A DNA stretch of 38,106 nt from Chloroflexi bacterium OLB13 (GTDB lineage Bacteria; Chloroflexota; Anaerolineae; Aggregatilineales; Phototrophicaceae), in assembly GCA_001567485.1 (NCBI GenBank), contig JZRA01000014.1, forward strand, positions 1-38,106, given 5' to 3'. The position numbers and the translations under genes are program-made. This document shows, one piece after another, positions 33,405 to 38,106 of this stretch. Within the stretch, counting starts at the first letter, position 1, and each line of letters opens with the position of its first letter. A model generated the notes under the pieces. That model saw only the letters and a list, made by a program, of their open reading frames with translations. It searched no databases and was not told the origin of the DNA.

Positions 33405-34859
33405 ATGACCAACAAAGTCCCTATTACCCTCACGCGCGGCGACGGTATCGGCCCCGAAATTATGGACGCCTGCCTGCATATCCTGACCGAAGCCGGCGCG
33501 CAGATCGAACCTGAGGAGATCGTGCTCGGTGAGCGCGTCTACCTCGCCGGCACGCTGACCGGCATCACACAAGAGGCGCTCGATTCGGTCTTTCGCACCG
33601 GCGTGGTGTACAAAGCGCCGCTGACCACGCCGCAAGGCAGTGGCTTCAAGAGCGTCAACGTCACCCTGCGCAAGACGCTCGGCCTGTTCGCCAACGTGCG
33701 CCCGGTCGTCAGCTATCACCCGTTCGTAGCGACCAAGTATCCGGATGTAGATATCGTCATCATCCGCGAGAACGAGGAAGACCTGTACGCCGGCATTGAG
33801 CACCGCCAAACGCGCGAGGTCTATCAGACCCTCAAGTTGATCTCGCGCCCCGGCTCCGAGCGCATCATCCGCTATGCGTTCGAGTTTGCCCGCCGCAACG
33901 GCCGCAAGAAGGTGACGTGCTTCACAAAAGACAACATCATGAAGATGACCGACGGCCTGTTTCATAAGGTCTTCGACGAGGTTTCCGAGGAGTACCCGGA
34001 GATCGAGACCGACCACAAGATCATCGACATCGGGGCGGCGCGCGCGGCGACCCAGCCTGAGACGTTCGACGTGATCGTGATGTCGAACCTGTACGGCGAT
34101 ATCGTCAGCGACATCGTAGCGGAACTGACCGGATCGGTCGGCTTGGCGGGTTCGGCCAACGTCGGCGATAAGTTCGCCTTGTTCGAGGCGATCCACGGCA
34201 GCGCGCCGGACATCGCCGGCCGGGGCATCGCCAATCCGTCCGGGCTGTTGTTGGGCGGCATTCAGATGCTGCTGCACATCGGGCAGCCTGAGGTCGCCAC
34301 CCGGGTTCACAATGCATGGCTGCGCACCATCGAGGACGGCATCCACACCGGCGACATCTTCAAGACCGGCACCAGCAAGCAGCGCGTCAACACGAAGGAA
34401 TTCACTGATGCGGTGGTGGCGCGGCTGGGGCAGGAGCCGCAGCAGTTGAAGTCGGTATCGTATGAGTCGGCGGAGCGGATTCGCGTCGAATACCGGCCGC
34501 GGCTTATCCGCGCCAAGCAGTTGGTCGGCGTCGATCTATTCCTCGACTGGGGCGGTGACTACGACAAACGCGACCCGAACGCGCTGGGCGAGGCACTGCG
34601 GAAGATCGACGGCGACGGCTTGCAGCTCATTCTGATTACCAATCGTGGTCAGAAGGTGTGGCCGCAAACGCGCACCGAAACCTTCCTGACCGACCATTGG
34701 CGCTGCCGGTTTGAATCGGTCGGTGAACTGCCGCTGACGCCGCAGCAGATCATCAACCTGCTGAGCCGCGCCGCCGAGGCGGGCTTCGACGTCATCAAGA
34801 CCGAAAATCTGTATATGTTCGATGGTGAGCGCGGCTTTTCGCTCGGACAGGGGCAGTAA
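33405..34859 (+). CDS. icd: Isocitrate dehydrogenase, Thermus-type long form
   Basis: The 484-aa protein has the isocitrate/isopropylmalate dehydrogenase core: TRGDGIGPEIM, NVTLRKTLGLFANVRPV (substrate binding), IIRENEEDLYAGIEH and the metal-site SNLYGDIVSDIVAEL. The nucleotide loop HGSAPDIAGRGIANPSG is next. A C-terminal domain of about 140 residues follows (VDLFLDWGGDYDKRDPNALGEALRKI), as in the long Thermus enzyme. It oxidises isocitrate to 2-oxoglutarate in the citric acid cycle. Whether it uses NAD or NADP I cannot decide. ATG 33405 or ATG 33390 may be the start; neither has a good ribosome-binding site. It is first of three tightly packed genes. Confidence 0.93.
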   Translation: MTNKVPITLTRGDGIGPEIMDACLHILTEAGAQIEPEEIVLGERVYLAGTLTGITQEALDSVFRTGVVYKAPLTTPQGSGFKSVNVTLRKTLGLFANVRPVVSYHPFVATKYPDVDIVIIRENEEDLYAGIEHRQTREVYQTLKLISRPGSERIIRYAFEFARRNGRKKVTCFTKDNIMKMTDGLFHKVFDEVSEEYPEIETDHKIIDIGAARAATQPETFDVIVMSNLYGDIVSDIVAELTGSVGLAGSANVGDKFALFEAIHGSAPDIAGRGIANPSGLLLGGIQMLLHIGQPEVATRVHNAWLRTIEDGIHTGDIFKTGTSKQRVNTKEFTDAVVARLGQEPQQLKSVSYESAERIRVEYRPRLIRAKQLVGVDLFLDWGGDYDKRDPNALGEALRKIDGDGLQLILITNRGQKVWPQTRTETFLTDHWRCRFESVGELPLTPQQIINLLSRAAEAGFDVIKTENLYMFDGERGFSLGQGQ

Positions 34860-34862
34860 CCG

Positions 34863-35456
34863 ATGGTCAGCGTTACTCGCAGCGGTAAACTGGAGGGCTT
34901 CGCCTATACGCCGCCGTCTTCGATCTTCCGGACGGTGCGCGTTCTACTTACCCTGTCTCAGTCGGCGCAGGCTCCGGCGTTGGCGGCGGCGCTGCGCGGG
35001 TTGTGGCGGTTCACGCCGCTGACACGCGTGCTGGTGACCGAACATCCCGCCATTGAGGCGTGGATGCTGGGCGCGAACATGGCAGTCGCCGATGTCGATG
35101 CGCTGCCGGCGCGGCCGTATGTCCCGATTGGCTCGACGACCGCCCGTTCGGTGTTCGCGTCGCACTTGTTCAGCGACTGTAACGGGTGCATCACGCTGTG
35201 CTCGGTCGACCCGGCCACGCTCGACGCGCCGCCGTCAATCAGCACCATCGCGGAGTATGTGCGCGGAAGCACCGACCTGTCTGCGATCTACCGCACCATG
35301 CGGACGTACTTCGTCGGGGCGATCGTGCAGGTCGGCGAACACGTAATCTGGGGCGATGACCTGCTGGACGTCGACGCCGCGGTTTACCGGTTGGTTGGGC
35401 GTCCTGAACACCCTGTATTGAGCGAACTCAGGAGCACGACGAATGAACACGCGTGA
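34863..35456 (+). CDS. Protein of unknown function between icd and a methyltransferase (197 aa)
   Basis: The gene begins three bases after the icd stop and overlaps the methyltransferase start by 14 bases, so all three are probably one operon. The soluble product has an alpha/beta look: an N-terminal strand-helix unit (RVLLTLSQSAQAPALAAALRGL), then VLVTEHPAIEAW. A Cys pair in LFSDCNGCITLCSVDP could bind a metal or be redox-active. I do not recognise a family. The link to icd and a methyltransferase gives no clear function. Confidence 0.75.
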   Translation: MVSVTRSGKLEGFAYTPPSSIFRTVRVLLTLSQSAQAPALAAALRGLWRFTPLTRVLVTEHPAIEAWMLGANMAVADVDALPARPYVPIGSTTARSVFASHLFSDCNGCITLCSVDPATLDAPPSISTIAEYVRGSTDLSAIYRTMRTYFVGAIVQVGEHVIWGDDLLDVDAAVYRLVGRPEHPVLSELRSTTNEHA

Positions 35457-36228
35457 ACTGAACAGGCGCGCACGTGAACAGTGGGACGCTAAAGCCGAGT
35501 TCTGGGATATGCTGCACGGCTACGACGGCAATCAATTCCACAAAGAGTTGATCAGTCCTGCTGCCGAACGCCTGCTGAACATCCAGACAGGCGAGGTCGT
35601 GCTGGATCTCGCGTGTGGCAACGGGGTGTTCTCGCGCCGTTTGGCCGAGCTTGGCGCGGCCGTGATTGCCACCGACTTCAGCGCCGCCTTGATCGAACGG
35701 GCGAAAGTGCGCACGGCCAGCGCCAACGTCACCTATAAAGTGATCGACGCGACCGACGAATCGGCGCTGCTGGGATTGGGCGTGGGGCGTTTCGACGCGG
35801 CCGTGTGTAATATGGCGCTTCAAGACATCGCGGACATCAGCCCGCTGATGCGCGCACTGCGTCGCCTTGTGAAACCGGGCGGACGCTTCGTCATCACGAC
35901 ATCGCATCCGGCCTTCAACATGGTCGGCACCAGTTTCATCGAGGAGCGCAGCGAACGTGACGGCGAGATCGTCTATCGCAAGTCGCTGTTGTTGTCGTCG
36001 TATCTCACCGAAGCGGCGGACGAGGGTGTTGGCGCGGTGGGCGAGCCGGCATCGCATCCGTACTTCCACCGCCCGCTGCACGTGCTGGTGAATACGGCAT
36101 GTGAAGCGGGATGGATGATCGACCGCATTGAGGAGCCGGCGTTCAGCGAAGGCTCGATTGGCAGCCGGCGTCTGAGCTGGACAGAGTACCCCGAGTTTCC
36201 GCCGGTGCTGGCGATCCGCTTGCGGTAA
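35443..36228 (+). CDS. Class I SAM-dependent methyltransferase
   Basis: The 261-aa protein has the Rossmann-type SAM motif I VLDLACGNGVFSRRLAELG, an acidic motif II (VIATDFSAALIERA), the motif IV region FDAAVCNMALQDI and post-motif LRRLVKPGGRFVITT. It would transfer a methyl group from SAM to an unknown acceptor; the type resembles UbiE-like small-molecule methyltransferases. ATG 35443 has AGGAG 8 bases upstream inside the preceding gene, showing it is translated on its own signal despite the overlap. Confidence 0.9.
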   Translation: MNTRELNRRAREQWDAKAEFWDMLHGYDGNQFHKELISPAAERLLNIQTGEVVLDLACGNGVFSRRLAELGAAVIATDFSAALIERAKVRTASANVTYKVIDATDESALLGLGVGRFDAAVCNMALQDIADISPLMRALRRLVKPGGRFVITTSHPAFNMVGTSFIEERSERDGEIVYRKSLLLSSYLTEAADEGVGAVGEPASHPYFHRPLHVLVNTACEAGWMIDRIEEPAFSEGSIGSRRLSWTEYPEFPPVLAIRLR

Positions 36229-36236
36229 TCCGGCCC

Positions 36237-36596
36237 TCAGCGCGAATGGCGTGCCAGTGCGTTGTGCTTGCGCGCAGTGAGGATATGCAGTCCGGAGCGG
36301 TGTTCGTGCTGAACGACGCGAAGATCGAAGGACAGCCGGCTGTCTGTGTCCAGAAAACCGTTCTTGATCGGGGTCACCAAAACCGTCACGATTCCTCCCT
36401 GAGGGATCAGATCGAGGGCTGTCACACGGTGGACGCCGATGAAGAAATCGAGGGCGACTGTTACCGGTTGTGAATGTCCTTCATATCCGACCATCCGATC
36501 CCACCCATTGTCCGCGGGATCATGAGCGGTAGGCGTGGTCGTAAAGCATACAATGGCCGATCCGCTGATAACGAGAACGCGCTGCTGCCGGGCCAT
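36237..36596 (-). CDS. Protein of unknown function (119 aa)
   Basis: ATG 36596 has GGAGA 8 bases upstream. The start (MARQQRVLVISGSAIVCFTTT) could be a weak signal peptide. The rest alternates hydrophobic residues in a beta-sheet-like manner (QPVTVALDFFIGVHRVTALDLIPQGGIVTVLVTPIKN) and ends in a basic tail. Codon use is like that of its neighbours. It is convergent with the methyltransferase. I do not recognise a family. Confidence 0.55.
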   Translation of the reverse strand: MARQQRVLVISGSAIVCFTTTPTAHDPADNGWDRMVGYEGHSQPVTVALDFFIGVHRVTALDLIPQGGIVTVLVTPIKNGFLDTDSRLSFDLRVVQHEHRSGLHILTARKHNALARHSR

Positions 36597-36754
36597 GGTG
36601 TGATTCTCCATTAACAATCTTTGCTTTCGGTTGGGCGTACGAATGAAGCCAACGATTTCGCCCGCTATCTACTCCGACGGAGAAATCACAAGAAAGTTGT
36701 GGTCAGTTTTATGAGAGATGAAAAAACGCGGCAATAGGCCAAAAGAACTATTTG

Positions 36755-36796
36755 TCCCAGCCGGCGTCAGCAGACGACGTCCACAGCCGGCTGGGA
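36755..36796 (-). terminator. Long hairpin after the DUF302 gene
   Basis: TCCCAGCCGGC (36755-36765) and GCCGGCTGGGA (36786-36796) form a perfect 11-bp stem with a 20-base loop. It lies 36 bases past the DUF302 stop and is followed on the minus strand by a weak T-rich stretch. The rest of the 235-base gap (36597-36831) is AT-richer and shows nothing else I can support. Confidence 0.55.
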
Positions 36797-36831
36797 GTCC
36801 CTGATGTCAAGCGCATTGGGTGATACGAGAG

Positions 36832-37242
36832 TTAAGCCGAGCGAAGAACATCCGCCACCCGCTGCAGCTTTGCGCGCGCTTCGACCGCGATTGCGTCGAG
36901 GTCGGGGTGCTTCATCACATCCATCATCGCGATAGGATCGATGATGGCGACCTCGATCTCTCCCGTGTCAAGCTGCGTAACGGTCACGTTGCACGGCAGC
37001 AGCAGGCCGACCTCGCCGGTCGCGGTCAGCGCGCGATGGGCCAGCGCCGGATTGCATGCGCCGAGGATGCGGTACGGCCGGAAGTCGACGTTGAGCTTAT
37101 TCTTGAACGTGGCCTGCACGTCGATCTCGGTCAATACGCCGAAGCCTTCGGTCTTGAGCGCGGCGGTGACGATCTCCAGCGCGTGCGCAAAGTCGGTGTT
37201 GAGAACGGCTTTCATGCCAAGCGTCGATACTGCATGAGTCAT
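36832..37242 (-). CDS. DUF302-domain protein
   Basis: The 136-aa protein matches the DUF302 type: FAHALEIVTAALKTEGFGVLTEIDVQATFKNKLNVDFRPYRILGACNPALAHRAL, then LLLPCNVTVTQLDTGEIEVAIIDP. The GACNP and LLPCNV Cys positions are conserved in the family, whose function is unknown; some members are linked to redox or metal stress. No signal peptide is visible. ATG 37242 has GGAGAG 8 bases upstream. Confidence 0.92.
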   Translation of the reverse strand: MTHAVSTLGMKAVLNTDFAHALEIVTAALKTEGFGVLTEIDVQATFKNKLNVDFRPYRILGACNPALAHRALTATGEVGLLLPCNVTVTQLDTGEIEVAIIDPIAMMDVMKHPDLDAIAVEARAKLQRVADVLRSA

Positions 37243-37401
37243 TGAGGTCTCTCCTTCAGTGGGGTGCGGCGAACCTTTGACGTATAAACCCGTGATCTCC
37301 TTACAGAGACGGGACTCCCGGCATCAACGCGCTGGTGCAATCCGCCGCGTGAGCGATAGGGCGCGGCGTTTTCTCACCATTCAGCACCTTCAACTTCTCG
37401 C

Positions 37402-38106
37402 TCAAGACCTGCTCATGCGTTCGTCGATCAAGTCCTTGAACGGGTCTTTGCCTCTGGGGATCAGCACTTTACGGCTGCGGCCGCCGTTGATGGTTTCGCC
37501 GACGATACCCAGCTCGACCAGCAGATCGAGGATGCGCGCCGCGCGCGGATACCCGAGATCGAGCTTGCGTTGAATCTGCGAGGCGGACGCCTCCTGCTCC
37601 TCGACCACAAGCCGGATAGCGTCTTCGAGCAGTGGATCGGTTTGGGCGAGGAACTCGCGATAGGTCAGGCTGCGTTCCCACGGCACCGCCGTCTCACGCG
37701 GGAGCTTGCCAGAGTCGATGGCGTCCTGCTTCCACACACGCCAGTGACGGACGACCTCGCGCACCTCGTCGTCGCTGACGAGGCAGCCCTGAATACGCTG
37801 CGGGCCGGCCGCGTCGCCAGCAAGATACAGCATATCGCCTTTGCCCAGCAGCGTCTCTGCGCCGCCGGTGTCGAGGATCACGCGGCTGTCGACGCCGGAC
37901 GCCACCGCGAACGCGATGCGCGACGGGAAGTTGGCCTTGATCAGGCCGGTGAGTACGTCGACGCTGGGCCGCTGCGTGGCGATCACAAGGTGCATGCCGA
38001 CCGCGCGCGCCATTTGGGCGAGGCGGGCGATGGCCGCCTCGGTCTCCTCGCCACGGCTCATCATCAAGTCGCCGACTTCGTCCACCATGATGACGATGTA
38101 CGGCAG
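37402..38106 (-). CDS. ftsK: FtsK/SpoIIIE-type DNA translocase, C-terminal part
   Basis: The frame is open to the window edge, so the N-terminal membrane part and the Walker A region are outside. What is visible is the Walker B region (LPYIVIMVDEVGDLMM), the motor-domain segment MHLVIATQRPSVDVLTGLIKANFPSRIAFAVASGVDSRVIL with GAETLLGKGDMLYL, and the winged-helix gamma domain (SASQIQRKLDLGYPRAARILDLLVELGIVG). FtsK pumps chromosome ends across the division septum, and the gamma domain reads polar DNA motifs and activates recombination at dif. The usual DEF/DEFAD sequence reads DEVGD here. Confidence 0.93.
   Translation of the reverse strand: MPYIVIMVDEVGDLMMSRGEETEAAIARLAQMARAVGMHLVIATQRPSVDVLTGLIKANFPSRIAFAVASGVDSRVILDTGGAETLLGKGDMLYLAGDAAGPQRIQGCLVSDDEVREVVRHWRVWKQDAIDSGKLPRETAVPWERSLTYREFLAQTDPLLEDAIRLVVEEQEASASQIQRKLDLGYPRAARILDLLVELGIVGETINGGRSRKVLIPRGKDPFKDLIDERMSRS

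Noticed and set aside
37300..37380. CGCCGCG/CGCGGCG dyad after ftsK
   Set aside because: The stem lacks a T-run on the minus strand and is expected by chance in this GC-rich DNA, so I do not call it a terminator.

Overview
The window is a chromosomal stretch of high-GC DNA (I estimate a little over 60 %) from a bacterium with short intergenic gaps and sigma70-like promoters. Several products resemble proteins of Chloroflexota, probably an Anaerolineae-type lineage: an isocitrate dehydrogenase of the Thermus-type long form, a long-form RmlA, a paired nucleoside-type permease set, an FHA protein with a Pro/Gln/Gly/Tyr-rich linker, and a REP-like palindrome typical of such genomes. That placement is an inference from protein style; there is no rRNA in the window. 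I see no tRNA, CRISPR array, transposase or phage gene. The content is mostly housekeeping.

Layout. 1-2064 (-): a two-VWA membrane protein, cut by the window edge and broken by two frameshifts. 2186-2386 (-): a small basic protein with a clear promoter and terminator. 2628-3215 (+): a histidine phosphatase. 3327-6482 (-): a serine-type operon of a SerB-like phosphatase, a HAD hydrolase and a SerA-like dehydrogenase. 6541-8087 (-): a response regulator coupled to a secreted TPR protein. 8282-10851 (+): an FtsX/MacB-type permease with three frameshifts. 10919-17371 (+): DNA polymerase III delta', elongation factor P, an aminotransferase, a DJ-1/PfpI protein, a DUF4177-like protein, a gamma-glutamyltransferase and a family-4-like uracil-DNA glycosylase. 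17459-18654 (-): a small acidic protein and an FHA protein. 18869-19549 (+): an unknown protein behind a consensus -35 box. 19536-24959 (-): MetG, a queuosine-precursor transporter, RmlA, DinB and a sulfite-oxidase-like enzyme. 25396-27102 (+): an ABC-F ATPase. 27103-33214 (-): a CDF transporter, a Ca2+-type P-ATPase and two ABC permeases. 33405-36228 (+): an icd/unknown/methyltransferase cluster. 36237-38106 (-): an unknown small protein, a DUF302 protein and the C-terminal part of FtsK.

The most interesting object is the leader of metG (about 24990-25172, minus strand). A TTGACA-17-TACACT promoter would start transcription at or next to an ATG. That ATG opens a 27-codon reading frame with three Met codons within five codons. 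An 11-bp intrinsic terminator lies just before metG, and its 5' arm can pair instead with a segment inside the leader frame. A further pairing between the Met-codon stretch and the segment before the terminator is topologically incompatible with that antiterminator. Together these parts form a complete ribosome-mediated attenuator that would sense Met-tRNA charging; I know of no description of one for metG in this group of bacteria.

Other points worth checking are a SerA homologue with Phe at the catalytic Arg position, a uracil-DNA glycosylase with His in place of one Fe-S Cys ligand, EF-P with Arg at its loop tip, an orphan pair of nucleoside-type permeases, a structured leader before the queuosine-precursor transporter, and five indels confined to two genes while all neighbours are intact.
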